Assembly (NCBI RefSeq): GCF_003001955.1 | Contig: NZ_PVNH01000005.1 | Coordinates: 186,001 to 250,000, forward strand | DNA: 64,000 bases | Source: Prauserella shujinwangii | GTDB taxonomy: Bacteria > Actinomycetota > Actinomycetes > Mycobacteriales > Pseudonocardiaceae | Reading direction: 5' to 3' | Shown: positions 44,095-53,169 of the stretch, piece by piece | How positions within the stretch are numbered: position 1 is the stretch's first letter | Layout: each line of letters opens with the position of its first letter | Position numbers and translations under genes: made by a program | Notes under the pieces: generated by a model | Database searches by the model: none | Seen by the model: only the letters and a program-made list of their open reading frames with translations | Told to the model about the DNA's origin: nothing

Positions 44095-44493
44095 GTGCGA
44101 AACCAGCGGCAGGTCGTCGACTACGCGCTGCAGCGCCGTGCGCTGCTCGCGGAGGTCCACTCGGGTCGCGTCAGCACCCTCGACGTGTGCGACGCCAACC
44201 CGTACCTGCTCAGGGCCGCCAAGTTCCACGGCCAGCCGAGCAAGACATCCTGCCCGGTCTGCCGCAAGGAGGCGCTCACGCTGGTGTCCTGGGTGTTCGG
44301 GGACGAGCTGCGCCACGTCGCCGGCTCCGCCAAAGCGCCGGAAGAACTCGAGCGGATGGCCAACCTGTTCACCGAGTTCACCGTCTACGTGGTGGAGGTC
44401 TGCCGTTCGTGCGCCTGGAACCACCTGGTCCAGTCGTACGTCCTGGGCACGGGGAAGCCACACCCGGGTTCGCGGAGGACCGCGGGTCAGTGA
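44095..44493 (+). CDS. DUF5318 protein (Rv0049 type) with zinc-ribbon cysteines
   Basis: A 132-aa actinobacterial protein: QRQVVDYALQRRALLAEV at the start, CPVCRKE and CRSCAWNH as the two halves of a probable zinc knuckle, and FTVYVVEVCR between. It corresponds to M. tuberculosis Rv0049, encoded next to ponA1. The function is unknown; the placement suggests cell-envelope or growth regulation. TACTCT (44083-44088) ends 6 nt before the GTG, so the mRNA is probably leaderless. Confidence 0.85.
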   Translation: MRNQRQVVDYALQRRALLAEVHSGRVSTLDVCDANPYLLRAAKFHGQPSKTSCPVCRKEALTLVSWVFGDELRHVAGSAKAPEELERMANLFTEFTVYVVEVCRSCAWNHLVQSYVLGTGKPHPGSRRTAGQ

Positions 44494-44581
44494 CGGCAGG
44501 CACCCGCAGGGGAAGAGTTCCCCAGGGCTTAGGCTCCGATTGCGGAACGGCGGCGTGCGCGCCGATCTGGGAGGCTCTGAA

Positions 44582-47497
44582 TTGAACGACCACGAGAATC
44601 GTCGCTGGCCGGAACAGGATCCGGGGGGTGGCCGCCACAGCCAGTGGCCTGGCGGCGACGACGCGGCACCGCAGTGGCCGACCGGTGACGAACCCCCCGC
44701 TCGGCCTCCGCTGCGCGGCCGTCCCCAGCAACAGCCGCAACCGCCGCAGCCACAGTGGCCCTCGGGTGAGGAGCCACCGGCTCCCCGCTGGCCGGGGCAG
44801 CCCGAAGCGGACCGACCCGCCCGCCACGCACAGGGCGGCCGTCCGCTGCCCCCGCCCGCACACCGGCAGGGCCCGCCGCCCCCCGGCGGGCGGCCGCCCG
44901 GCGGGCCGCAGCAGCCCGGTTACCGGCAGCCGCCCCCGCCCCGGCAGCCGCAGGGGGCGCAGCCACCCCAGCACCCCCACCATCCACAGCACCCGCAGCG
45001 GCCCCACCAGCAGCAACCGCAGCAACCGCAGCAGCAGCGGCAACCGCAGCGCCGGCCGCAGGCCGACCAGCCGACCGGCCTGGTGGCGCCACCACCACCG
45101 CAGGCCGAGCAGCGCGAGCCCGAGCTGCTGACCCACCACGTGCACAACGGCACCACGGGCGGTCCCGCGTACGGCGGTGCCGGTGGCGTGGATGGCCACG
45201 GCGGCTATGACGGCCACGGCGACCACGACGGGTACGACGAGTACGACGACCGCTGGTCCGACGAGCAGGAGCACCGCTTCCACGAGAGCGGCCTCGACGA
45301 CGAGGACGGCGACGGCAAGCCCGTCCTGACGCCGGAGGAACGCAAGCGCAGGCGCTGGAAGCGGATCCGGCGCGCCGCCTACGCGTTCGTGGCGATCTTC
45401 TTCGTCCTGCCCGCGCTGGCGTTCACGATCACGTACTTCCTGGTCGACGTGCCGTCGCCGAAGGAGGTGGCCGCCGAGCAGAGCAAGGTGGTCACGTTCT
45501 TCTTCGCCAACGGCAAGGAGATGGGCAAGGAGATCCCGCCCGGCGGCGGCAACCGCATCCTGCTGGAGCAGGACGAGATCCCGGACGTCGTGAAGCACGC
45601 GGTGTACGCGGCCGAGGACGCCACGTTCGAGACCAACGCGGGCTTCGACGTCACCGGCATCATGCGCGCGGTCTGGAACCAGCTCACCGGCGGCGTCGGT
45701 GGCGGCTCCACGATCAGCCAGCAGTACATCAAGATCGCCACGCAGAACGACGAGTACAGCTACACCCGCAAGTTCACGGAGCTGGTCAAGTCGTTCAAGA
45801 TGAACAACGAGCAGTCCAAGGCCCAGATCATCACCGCGTACCTGAACACGATCTACTTCGGGCGCGGGGCGTACGGGATCGAGACCGCCGCGAACGCGTA
45901 CTTCGGCAAGTCGGCGAAGGACCTCACCGCGTCCGAGGCGGCGCTGCTCGCCGGCATGATCCAGCAGCCGGGCCGCTCGGAGAACGAGCAGGTCCGCCAG
46001 CAGCGCTGGTCCTACGTGATGGACCAGATGGTGCAGAACAAGTGGCTCCCGGCCGCGGAACGGGACGCCGCGCAGGTGCCGAAGCTGATCCCGCTCGAGA
46101 AGGCCAAGCCGCAGACCATCACCGGCCCGAACGCGTACATCCAGCGGCGCGTGATGGCCGAGCTCGCGGCCAAGGGCTACCCGGAGGAGAAGGTCCAGTC
46201 CGGCGGCTACCGCATCCACACCACGATCGACCCGAAGGCCCAGCGCGCGGCCGTCCAAGCGGTGAACGAGGTGATGAAGGACCAGCCGAAGAACCTCCGG
46301 AAGGCGCTCGTGGCGGTGGACCCGAACACCGGCGCGGTCCGCGCCTACTACGGCGGGCCGAACAAGCCCGGCGTCGACGAGGTCGACTGGGGCGCGATCC
46401 AGCGCAACCCCGGCTCGTCCTACAAGCCGTTCGACCTCGTCGCGTTCCTGCAGCGCGGCAAGGGCATCGGCGAGGTGTACAACGGCAGCTCGCCGCGGGA
46501 GTTCGGGGGCGCGGTCGTCCGCAACTCCGAGGGCGTGGACTGCGGCGAGTGCACCGTGGCCGAGGCCATGGAGAAGTCGATCAACACCGTGTTCTACGAC
46601 ATGGTGTTCAACGACCTGGGGGTGCAGGCCGTGGTCGACGCCGCACTCGACGCGGGCATCCCCGAGCAGGGCCCGCAGGGCGCGACCATGGCCAACGCCG
46701 ACCCCAACATCTCCATCGGCGGTGGCACGGTCGAGGTGAGCCCCACCAGCATGGCCAACGCCTACGCGACCTTCGCGGCCGACGGCATCCGGCACGAGAC
46801 CCACTTCGTCGCCAAGCTGGAGACCGCGGACGGCGAGGTCATCTTCGACGAGACCGGTGCCGCGGCCAACAAGGGCGAACCCGCCTTCTCGGACGACCCG
46901 GAGAAGAGCAAGCAGATCGCGGGCAACGTCACGGAGTCGCTCGAGCCGGTGCTCAGCTACTCCGACCTCGAGTGCACGGACGGCAGGGACTGCGCGGGCA
47001 AGACCGGCACCCACCAGTACGTGGATCCGGACGGCAAGGACGTCAACGAGAACGCGCAGGCCTGGATGGTCGGCTACTCGAAGCAGATCTCGGCCGCCGC
47101 CTGGGTGGGGACGGGGAAGAACGAACCCATCCGGGACGCGAGCGGCCGCCGCATCTACGGCAGCGGGCTGCCCGGAGCGATCTGGCAGAACTTCATGAAC
47201 CGCTACCACGAGGGGCTGCCGAAGCTGGAGTTCCCCGAGGTCGAGCTCATCGGCAAGTCGCCGGTCACGCAGGATCCGACCCCGACGTACTCGCCGCCGC
47301 CGACCAGCTCGTCGGAACCGACCACCGAGTCGAAGCCGACCAAGACGAAGGAGAACAAGCCCACGCACACCCCGACGTGGACCCCGTCCGTGCCGACCGG
47401 GAGCGAGACGTCGACCGAGCCGACGGAGACCACCGACCGGCCCATCGTGCCCGGGTGGGGCAGAGACCCCGGCGAACCGACGGAAGAGGACCAGTAG
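44582..47497 (+). CDS. ponA: Bifunctional class A penicillin-binding protein (PonA-like)
   Basis: Polymerises and cross-links peptidoglycan. The 971-aa protein has a cytoplasmic Pro/Gln/Gly-rich tail (1-255), one membrane helix (about 263-287) and a GT51 transglycosylase domain (VKHAVYAAEDATFETNAGFD; GGSTISQQYIK). The transpeptidase domain has SSYK (612-615), SIN (666-668) and KTGT (from Lys807), and a Pro/Thr-rich extracellular tail follows (about 900-971). All catalytic motifs are intact. The TTG at 44582 has gggagg 7 nt upstream and is preferred over the GTG at 44555. Order and neighbours equal M. tuberculosis ponA1 (Rv0050). The low-complexity cytoplasmic tail may dock other divisome proteins. 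Confidence 0.95.
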   Translation: MNDHENRRWPEQDPGGGRHSQWPGGDDAAPQWPTGDEPPARPPLRGRPQQQPQPPQPQWPSGEEPPAPRWPGQPEADRPARHAQGGRPLPPPAHRQGPPPPGGRPPGGPQQPGYRQPPPPRQPQGAQPPQHPHHPQHPQRPHQQQPQQPQQQRQPQRRPQADQPTGLVAPPPPQAEQREPELLTHHVHNGTTGGPAYGGAGGVDGHGGYDGHGDHDGYDEYDDRWSDEQEHRFHESGLDDEDGDGKPVLTPEERKRRRWKRIRRAAYAFVAIFFVLPALAFTITYFLVDVPSPKEVAAEQSKVVTFFFANGKEMGKEIPPGGGNRILLEQDEIPDVVKHAVYAAEDATFETNAGFDVTGIMRAVWNQLTGGVGGGSTISQQYIKIATQNDEYSYTRKFTELVKSFKMNNEQSKAQIITAYLNTIYFGRGAYGIETAANAYFGKSAKDLTASEAALLAGMIQQPGRSENEQVRQQRWSYVMDQMVQNKWLPAAERDAAQVPKLIPLEKAKPQTITGPNAYIQRRVMAELAAKGYPEEKVQSGGYRIHTTIDPKAQRAAVQAVNEVMKDQPKNLRKALVAVDPNTGAVRAYYGGPNKPGVDEVDWGAIQRNPGSSYKPFDLVAFLQRGKGIGEVYNGSSPREFGGAVVRNSEGVDCGECTVAEAMEKSINTVFYDMVFNDLGVQAVVDAALDAGIPEQGPQGATMANADPNISIGGGTVEVSPTSMANAYATFAADGIRHETHFVAKLETADGEVIFDETGAAANKGEPAFSDDPEKSKQIAGNVTESLEPVLSYSDLECTDGRDCAGKTGTHQYVDPDGKDVNENAQAWMVGYSKQISAAAWVGTGKNEPIRDASGRRIYGSGLPGAIWQNFMNRYHEGLPKLEFPEVELIGKSPVTQDPTPTYSPPPTSSSEPTTESKPTKTKENKPTHTPTWTPSVPTGSETSTEPTETTDRPIVPGWGRDPGEPTEEDQ

Positions 47498-47500
47498 CTC

Positions 47501-47542
47501 GTGAGTGTGCCCCGGACCGGGTCGGGTCCGGGGCACACTCAC
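47501..47542 (+). terminator. Strong terminator after ponA
   Basis: 18-bp perfect stem (47501-47518 with 47525-47542, gtgagtgtgccccggacc) and a 6-nt loop, starting 3 bp after the ponA stop. It separates ponA from the next gene, which has its own leaderless promoter. Confidence 0.85.
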
Positions 47543-47575
47543 CAACAGGTCCGGCCCGCCCGTAACATTCGGCCC

Positions 47576-49123
47576 GTGTCCAGCGATATCCGTGCTTCGG
47601 CCAGCGAGACACCCGACACCCACGCGCTGGACGTGTCGCAGCGGGTGGTGCCGAGCTGGACCGAGCCGGTCGTGGCCGCCGCCAGCAAACCGGCGGGCGG
47701 TCCGCTCGGCGAGCACGCGGCCGTCGGCAGGCACTGGTTCTGGACACCGCTGCGGGTCTGCCTCCTGCTGGCGGTACTCACACTGACCCTCGGCTGGTTC
47801 GGCAAGGCGGCCTGCATCCAGCAGTACGTCAACGACCAGGGCCAGGCGGAGCTGGACTGGCGGTCCGGCAGGCCCTACGTCGCGATGTGCTACTCGGACA
47901 TCGTCCCCCTCTACGGCGCCGAACGGCTCGACCGCGAGGACACCTTCCCGTACGCCACCAGCTGGGTCGAGAACGAGGGCACCCCCCGCGAACAGGTCCG
48001 GTACATGGAGTACCCGGTGCTCACCGGGCTCTTCCAGTGGGCCAACGCCAAGCTCGCGCACGCCTGGAGCGACGGCGCGGCCGCGGGCTGGCTGCCCGGT
48101 GCGCTCCCCGTGGCGATCTACTTCAACATCACCGCGTTCTTTCTCGCGCTGGCCTGGCTCGTCACCGTGTGGGCGGTCGCGCGGACGGCACGCAGACGGA
48201 TCTGGGACGCCGCGCTGGTCGCGATCTCCCCGATCGTCGTAGTGCACGCCTTCACCAACTTCGACACGCTGTCCACGGCGTTCGCCGCCACCGGGCTGCT
48301 CGCGTGGGCCCGACGCAAACCCGCGCTGGCCGGACTGCTGTTCGGGCTCGGCGCCGCGGTGAAGCTGTACCCGCTGTTCCTGCTCGGCCCGCTGCTGGTG
48401 TTGTGCCTGCGCGCGGGCCGGATGCGGACGTGGGCCACCACCGCCCTCGTCGCGGCGGGCACGTGGACGGCGGTGAACCTGCCGTTCGCGCTGTTCCTGC
48501 GGCAGGGCTGGGCCGAGTTCTTCCGGCTCAACACCGAACGCGGGATGGACCCGGACTCGCTCTACAACGTGGTCTCCTACTTCACCGGCTGGGCGGGCTT
48601 CGACGGCAGGCTCATGCACGGCGAGACGCCGACCGTGCTGAACACCGTGAGCGGAGCGCTGTTCCTCGCCTGCTGTGCGGGCATCGCGTACCTCGCGCTG
48701 CGCGCACCCGTCCGGCCCCGGGTGGCCCAGCTGTGCTTCCTCGTCGTGGCCGCCTTCCTGCTCACCAACAAGGTGTGGAGCCCGCAGTACTCGCTGTGGC
48801 TGGTGCCGCTCGCCGTCCTCGCCATCCCGCGCTGGCGGCTGCTGCTCGGCTGGATGCTCGTCGACGCCCTGGTGTGGGCGCCGCGGATGTTCTACTACCT
48901 CGGCACCGACAACAAGGGGCTGCCCGAGGGCTGGTTCCTCGGGACGGTGGTCGTCAGGGACATCGCGGTGATCGTCATCTGCGCACTGGTGATCAGGGAG
49001 ATCTACCGGCCTTCGACCGACCTGGTCCGGATGGCGGGCGACGACGACCCGGCCGGCGGGGTCCTGTCCGGGGCGGCCGACACCGTCGTGGTGCGGCGCC
49101 GCCCCGCGCCCGCCCGCGCCTGA
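47576..49123 (+). CDS. DUF2029/GT87-type polytopic membrane protein 1 (Rv0051-like)
   Basis: A 515-aa protein with 11-13 membrane helices. After helix 1 an extracytoplasmic loop contains CYSDIVPLYGAERLDREDTFPY and YMEYPVLTGLFQW, then FNFDTLSTAFAATG-like and AAVKLYPLFLLGPLLV motifs and the C-terminal KVWSPQYSLWLVPL. This is the DUF2029/GT87 pattern of polyprenyl-phosphate-mannose-dependent mannosyltransferases in actinobacteria; the acceptor is unknown. It equals M. tuberculosis Rv0051 in position. TAACAT (47563-47568) lies 7 nt before the GTG. The C-terminus overlaps the next, convergent gene by 121 bp. Confidence 0.88.
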   Translation: MSSDIRASASETPDTHALDVSQRVVPSWTEPVVAAASKPAGGPLGEHAAVGRHWFWTPLRVCLLLAVLTLTLGWFGKAACIQQYVNDQGQAELDWRSGRPYVAMCYSDIVPLYGAERLDREDTFPYATSWVENEGTPREQVRYMEYPVLTGLFQWANAKLAHAWSDGAAAGWLPGALPVAIYFNITAFFLALAWLVTVWAVARTARRRIWDAALVAISPIVVVHAFTNFDTLSTAFAATGLLAWARRKPALAGLLFGLGAAVKLYPLFLLGPLLVLCLRAGRMRTWATTALVAAGTWTAVNLPFALFLRQGWAEFFRLNTERGMDPDSLYNVVSYFTGWAGFDGRLMHGETPTVLNTVSGALFLACCAGIAYLALRAPVRPRVAQLCFLVVAAFLLTNKVWSPQYSLWLVPLAVLAIPRWRLLLGWMLVDALVWAPRMFYYLGTDNKGLPEGWFLGTVVVRDIAVIVICALVIREIYRPSTDLVRMAGDDDPAGGVLSGAADTVVVRRRPAPARA

Positions 49124-50388
49124 CCGACGGCGGGCTCCGCCGACAGGGCCGCCACGAACAGCCCGGCCAGCAGGGCCGCCCGTCCCCACACCCCGATCAT
49201 GACGGCCTGCGCCGCGAACCCGTTGTAGATCGTGCCGCCGTCGCCGAGCGCGCCGTACCAGCGGAAGATGCCGATCCCGATCGCCACGTCCGCCACCAGG
49301 TACGCGAGGATCCAGCCCCACCGCAGCCGCACGAGCACGAACATCGGCAGCAGCCACAGCGCGTACTGCGGCGAGTGCACCTTGTGCAGCAGCAGGAAGG
49401 CGCACAGCATCGCGGTGGCCACCTGCGGCAGCGGGTAGCTGCCCTCCGTCAGGTACCGGCGCCAGCCCAGCCAGCACGCCACCGCGAAGGCCAGCAGGAC
49501 CAGCAGGGGAGAGGCGACCCCGACGAACGCGTGGTACGCCTCGTCGTCGCCCTCGAACAGCGGCCGGACGCCCCAGTACCAGATCGAGTTGGTGGTCGCG
49601 TCGGCCTCACGCTGCGCCTGGAAGCGGAACGAGGCCAACCACCCCTCGAAACCGGCCAGCGCGAACGGCACGTTCACCGCGACCGCGGTGCCCGCGGCGA
49701 CGCCCACCACCTGCAGTGCCCCGCGCGGGTCCCGGCCGTGCTCGCCGCGCGGGCCACCGGTCAGCACGTACAGCGCGAGCGGCAGCACGAACATCGCCGG
49801 GTACACCTTGAGCGCGAAACCGAGCCCGAACAGCAAGGCCGCCCAGCGCGCCCGCGACCGCAGCGGGCCGCGGCCGAGGTAGAGGACCGCGAAGCCGGCC
49901 ACCGCGCACGCGACCACCGGCAGGTCCCAGTTGTGGAAGGCGTAGAGCACCAGGGGCGGGCCGATCGCCCACAGCAACGCCCGCCATCCGGCGAGCCTGC
50001 CGAGCAACCACGCGGTGAGCAGGCCGAACGGTGCCAGCAGCAGGGCCGACCCCAGCAGGAACCCGGCATCGGTGTCCGCGCCGAGCGCGCCGGCCCAGAT
50101 CAGCACGCCGGTGAGGACCGGGTACTCGAGCGCACCGCCGACGAGGTGCCCGTCCTCCATCCCGCCGTGGACGTACGGAAAGGTGTGCCGGTCGATGTCC
50201 CGGCCGAGCCACAGGAACTGGATGTCGGAGTAACAGGCGTCGACGTAGTTGCGCTCGGCGTAGTTCGGCGTGCTCCGGCCCGACTCGTCGAACTCGGGAC
50301 CGGTGCAGCGGTTCTTGTTCGCGAAGCCGAGCGCCAGCGTCACCCCGCACAGCAGCACCAGTACGGCGAGCCCGGCCCTGTGCATCAT
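49003..50388 (-). CDS. DUF2029/GT87-type polytopic membrane protein 2
   Basis: A 461-aa paralogue of the preceding membrane protein, with the same loop pattern (ACYSDIQFLWLGRDIDRHTFPYVHGG; LEYPVLTGVLIW), NWDLPVVACAVAGFA, ALKVYPAMFVLPLAL and KVHSPQYALWLLPMFVL. It has ten or more helices. It probably transfers a sugar from a polyprenyl carrier at the membrane. The start at 50388 is 3 bp after the nfo stop, so it is co-transcribed with nfo. Its last ~40 residues (RRRTTTVSAAPDRTPPAGS...) are coded antisense to the end of the other GT87-like gene. Confidence 0.86.
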   Translation of the reverse strand: MMHRAGLAVLVLLCGVTLALGFANKNRCTGPEFDESGRSTPNYAERNYVDACYSDIQFLWLGRDIDRHTFPYVHGGMEDGHLVGGALEYPVLTGVLIWAGALGADTDAGFLLGSALLLAPFGLLTAWLLGRLAGWRALLWAIGPPLVLYAFHNWDLPVVACAVAGFAVLYLGRGPLRSRARWAALLFGLGFALKVYPAMFVLPLALYVLTGGPRGEHGRDPRGALQVVGVAAGTAVAVNVPFALAGFEGWLASFRFQAQREADATTNSIWYWGVRPLFEGDDEAYHAFVGVASPLLVLLAFAVACWLGWRRYLTEGSYPLPQVATAMLCAFLLLHKVHSPQYALWLLPMFVLVRLRWGWILAYLVADVAIGIGIFRWYGALGDGGTIYNGFAAQAVMIGVWGRAALLAGLFVAALSAEPAVGQARAGAGRRRTTTVSAAPDRTPPAGSSSPAIRTRSVEGR

Positions 50389-50391
50389 CCG

Positions 50392-51162
50392 TTACAGGAC
50401 ACCACGCAGGTAGTCGATGTCCGCGGCCTGCCCCTCGGCCGGCGTCTCGACCACCACCGGAGCCCCCGCCGCCCTGGCGACCTCGGCCAGCAGTTCCGGC
50501 TCGATCGTGCCCGCGCCACCGACGACGTTGGCGTGCCGGTCGCGGCCCGAGCCGAACTCGTCCCGCGAGTTGTTGAGGTGGACCAGGTCGATGCGGCCCG
50601 TGATGGCCCGCACCTTGTCGACGGCCTCGGCCAGGTCCCAGCCCGCGGCGTAGGCGTGGCAGGTGTCCAGGCAGAACCCGGCGCCGAACCCGGCGACCTC
50701 GTCCCACAGCCGGGCCAGCATGTCGAGGTCCTTGGCCATGGCGCCGTCCCCGCCCGCGGTGTTCTCGATCAGCAGCGGCACCGCGAAACCGCCCTGCTCG
50801 GCCTGCCGCTGGAAGAGCTTGCGCCAGTTGGCGAGGCCCTCGCCCACGTCCTCGCCCTTGCGGACGTGCCCGCCGTGCACGATCAGCCCTTTCGCGCCGA
50901 CCTCCGCCGCCCCGGCCGCGTGCTGCTGCACGATCTTGCGTGAGGGAATGCGGATCCGGTTGTTCAGCGAGGCCACGTTGACGACGTACGGGGAGTGGAT
51001 GAACACCGTGACCCCCGCGGGGGCGAACTCGTCGGCCTGCGGGTGCCGCTCGGGCTTCTTCCAGCCCTGCGGATCGGAGAGGAAGAACTGCACGGCGTCG
51101 GCGCCGCGTTCCCTGGCGGCACTCAGCGGGTCGTCGTCGCGGACGTGGGCACCGATCTGCAT
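50392..51162 (-). CDS. nfo: Deoxyribonuclease IV (AP endonuclease, Nfo-type)
   Basis: A 256-aa TIM-barrel endonuclease for abasic-site repair (cleaves 5' to AP sites). The zinc-ligand pattern of the family is visible: MQIGAHVR, FIHSPYVVNVAS, HGGHV, LLIENTAGG, GFCLDTCHAYAAG, LVHLNNSRDEFGSGRDRHANVVGG and VVETPAE. The ATG at 51162 is chosen since MQIGAHV is the usual start and TACCCT (minus strand 51169-51174) ends 6 nt before it, a leaderless promoter. Unusually it is the first gene of a unit with a GT87-like membrane protein. Confidence 0.93.
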   Translation of the reverse strand: MQIGAHVRDDDPLSAARERGADAVQFFLSDPQGWKKPERHPQADEFAPAGVTVFIHSPYVVNVASLNNRIRIPSRKIVQQHAAGAAEVGAKGLIVHGGHVRKGEDVGEGLANWRKLFQRQAEQGGFAVPLLIENTAGGDGAMAKDLDMLARLWDEVAGFGAGFCLDTCHAYAAGWDLAEAVDKVRAITGRIDLVHLNNSRDEFGSGRDRHANVVGGAGTIEPELLAEVARAAGAPVVVETPAEGQAADIDYLRGVL

Positions 51163-51250
51163 TGGCCGAGGGTAACGATTCGCACCGACAGTCATCGAGT
51201 ACGGTGACGGCTGTTCTCAACCGTGGCCTGACGGCAAGAGGGTGGAACTC

Positions 51251-52072
51251 ATGGGGATCGGGTTTCGGCGAAGCGTGGCGCGGGCCGGTGTGGCCGGAGC
51301 CTTCCTCGCTGCCGCCCTCGCCTGCGCGGGCACGGCCCACGCGAGCGATCCGGTGGTGGACGGCTCGTGCGAGGCCACCGTCGGCGGTGGGCAGGGTGAC
51401 CCGCTGCGCGTCGACGCGGGCGCCGCCGTGAACGCGCCCCGCACGCTCTCCGTCGGACTCGGTGCGGACTCCGGCTCGACCGTGTCGCTGCCCGCGAAGG
51501 AAACGGTCGACACGCTCGGCCTCAGCGGGATCGACGCCGTGTCGGGGCCCGCGACGGGCGTGTGCGACACCGGGCAGAGTGCGGTGAACACGCTGGTCGG
51601 CCCCCTGCAGGCACTGCTCGCCGACGCCACGGACCCGGGCGAACCGACGGATCCCACCGACCCCACGGATCCCACCGACCCGGCCGAGCCCGGTACGCCG
51701 GCGGATCCAGACCGGCCGGTGCCGGGCGACGACGCGCCGGGACCGGGTGGTCCCACGCTGCCGGTTCCCGGCGACGGCTTCCCCGGCACGGTGCCCACCG
51801 GCACCGGCGGTTTCCTGCCGATCGGGGCCGGAGCGTTCTCGGCGCTCGACCCCGCCGTCGTGCCGCCCCAGCTGGGACCCCCGCCCCCGCACGCGCCCGA
51901 CCTCGCGCAGCCGGAGGCAGGCACGCCGTCGAGGGACAACGAGTCCGGCACCGTGCGGGCGATCCCGGTGACGAACGCGCCCGACCGGCTGCCGTTGTTC
52001 CTCGCCGTGGTGGCCCTGGCACTGGTCACCGCGGGCCTCGCCCGCACGTGGCTGCGCCGAAGGCCCGCCTGA
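51251..52072 (+). CDS. Secreted, C-terminally anchored protein 1 of a local three-gene family
   Basis: A 273-aa predicted surface protein. It has a signal peptide (about 1-30), a short folded part with two cysteines (SCEATVGGG, GVCDTG), then a Thr-Asp-Pro repeat (DPGEPTDPTDPTDPTDPAEP, about 120-145) and a Pro/Gly-rich stretch. One C-terminal membrane helix (RLPLFLAVVALALVTAGLARTW) comes next, and the protein ends in Arg-rich RRRPA. The function is unknown. The ATG at 51251 has gagggtgg as Shine-Dalgarno. The C-terminal segment is shared with the two following genes (LP-LLAV-AL--V-A-L-RTW-LRR), so the three form a family. Confidence 0.75.
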   Translation: MGIGFRRSVARAGVAGAFLAAALACAGTAHASDPVVDGSCEATVGGGQGDPLRVDAGAAVNAPRTLSVGLGADSGSTVSLPAKETVDTLGLSGIDAVSGPATGVCDTGQSAVNTLVGPLQALLADATDPGEPTDPTDPTDPTDPAEPGTPADPDRPVPGDDAPGPGGPTLPVPGDGFPGTVPTGTGGFLPIGAGAFSALDPAVVPPQLGPPPPHAPDLAQPEAGTPSRDNESGTVRAIPVTNAPDRLPLFLAVVALALVTAGLARTWLRRRPA

Positions 52073-52166
52073 CCACCGGGATCGCCCGACTGGCCGACGT
52101 CACGAATCGCTCGTACGGTCGTTGCACCGGTAAGAGCAGCCGGAGCGACGCGGTGGAGGACGAGCG

Positions 52167-53084
52167 ATGCAAGGGCGCAAGCGCAGGACCGTGGCAGCGG
52201 GTGCGGCCGCGTTCGTCCTCGCCGGATCGGCGGCGTTCGCGACACCCGGCACCGCCGCCGCGGAGACCATCGAAGCGGGCTGCGGCGACACGGTCACGGC
52301 GCGGCCCGGCGACCGGATCCAGACGCCGTTCGGTCTCAAAACCGTCACCGACGGACTGACCTCCCTGGTCGGCGGCCTGCTCGGGGGCCTGTGCAAGATC
52401 ACGGTCAACGTCGTCGACACCGTCGTCGAACCCGTCCCCGTCGTCGGTGAGCCACTCGCCAGCGCGGTGAACGGCGCCGTGCGGGACACCACGAAGTCGG
52501 TCACCGACACCGCCGAAGGGGTCACCGGCGCGATCACGGGGTCCGGCTCCGGCGCGCAGCCCGCTCCGGAGAGCGGCGGCGGCCGGCCCGCGCCGGAAAA
52601 GCCCGGGGCAGGCACCGGACCACGGCCCTCGGCCGGCGGCGACAAGAGCGACCAGCGGCCCCGGCGCGGTCCCGAGCCGAACAGTCCGCTGCTCCTCGGC
52701 GGCTCCGGTATGTCCGGGCTGCCCGGGCTGGCCTACCTGCCCACCGACTTCAGCACCGGCTACGCACCGATGCGCGACTACAGCGGCATCCCCATGGCCA
52801 CGGCCGGGCTGTTCTCGCCGTCCCCCGGCATCCGCTACGGCGGGCAGATCCCCGGGTACTCGCCCGAGTTCGGCATCCTCGGCGGGGACTACGGGACCAC
52901 CGGCGACGGCGGTGCGGACGACTCCGTGCGGAACGCGGGCCGGGCGGAGGCGCTGCCCGCGGGCCAGAGTGGCGACGGCGCCGCGGGGGCGACGCTGCCG
53001 ATGCTGCTCGCCGTGCTCTCGTTGTCCGGGGTGGCGGCGGCGCTCGTGCGGACCTGGGTGCTGCGCAGGGCAACCGCGCAGTAG
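52167..53084 (+). CDS. Secreted, C-terminally anchored protein 2 of the local family
   Basis: A 305-aa protein: signal peptide (about 1-32, cleaved near AAAETIEAG), a Cys pair (AGCGDTV, GGLCKIT) around a hydrophobic segment, and a low-complexity linker (120-175). A motif shared with protein 3 follows (TGYAPMRDYSGIPMA, PEFGILGGD, VRNAGRAEALPAG). The end is LPMLLAVLSLSGVAAALVR and a basic tail. The motif block suggests a common binding or assembly role at the cell surface; none is known. A ggagg-like sequence precedes the ATG (gtggaggacgagcg). Confidence 0.75.
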   Translation: MQGRKRRTVAAGAAAFVLAGSAAFATPGTAAAETIEAGCGDTVTARPGDRIQTPFGLKTVTDGLTSLVGGLLGGLCKITVNVVDTVVEPVPVVGEPLASAVNGAVRDTTKSVTDTAEGVTGAITGSGSGAQPAPESGGGRPAPEKPGAGTGPRPSAGGDKSDQRPRRGPEPNSPLLLGGSGMSGLPGLAYLPTDFSTGYAPMRDYSGIPMATAGLFSPSPGIRYGGQIPGYSPEFGILGGDYGTTGDGGADDSVRNAGRAEALPAGQSGDGAAGATLPMLLAVLSLSGVAAALVRTWVLRRATAQ

Positions 53085-53136
53085 GTACGCGCGTATCCTC
53101 TACGTGCCTGGCTCGTTGCCCCCGTCGAGGCACTTC

Positions 53137-53151
53137 TTGACATGCTGTCAA
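53137..53151 (+). promoter_or_regulatory. 15-bp dyad TTGACATGCTGTCAA before surface protein 3
   Basis: Perfect TTGACA/TGTCAA arms with a TGC centre, just upstream of the Shine-Dalgarno (ggagg, 53156-53160). The half TTGACA also equals a -35 box, but no -10 follows at normal spacing before the GTG, so it is better read as an operator or an RNA hairpin near the RBS. Confidence 0.4.
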
Positions 53152-53169
53152 TCCCGGAGGACTGCCCCC

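Noticed and set aside
44378..49477. A roughly 1,700-codon open frame on the minus strand
   Set aside because: It is antisense to ponA and the GT87-like gene, whose frames contain catalytic motifs. The long antisense frame is an effect of high GC.
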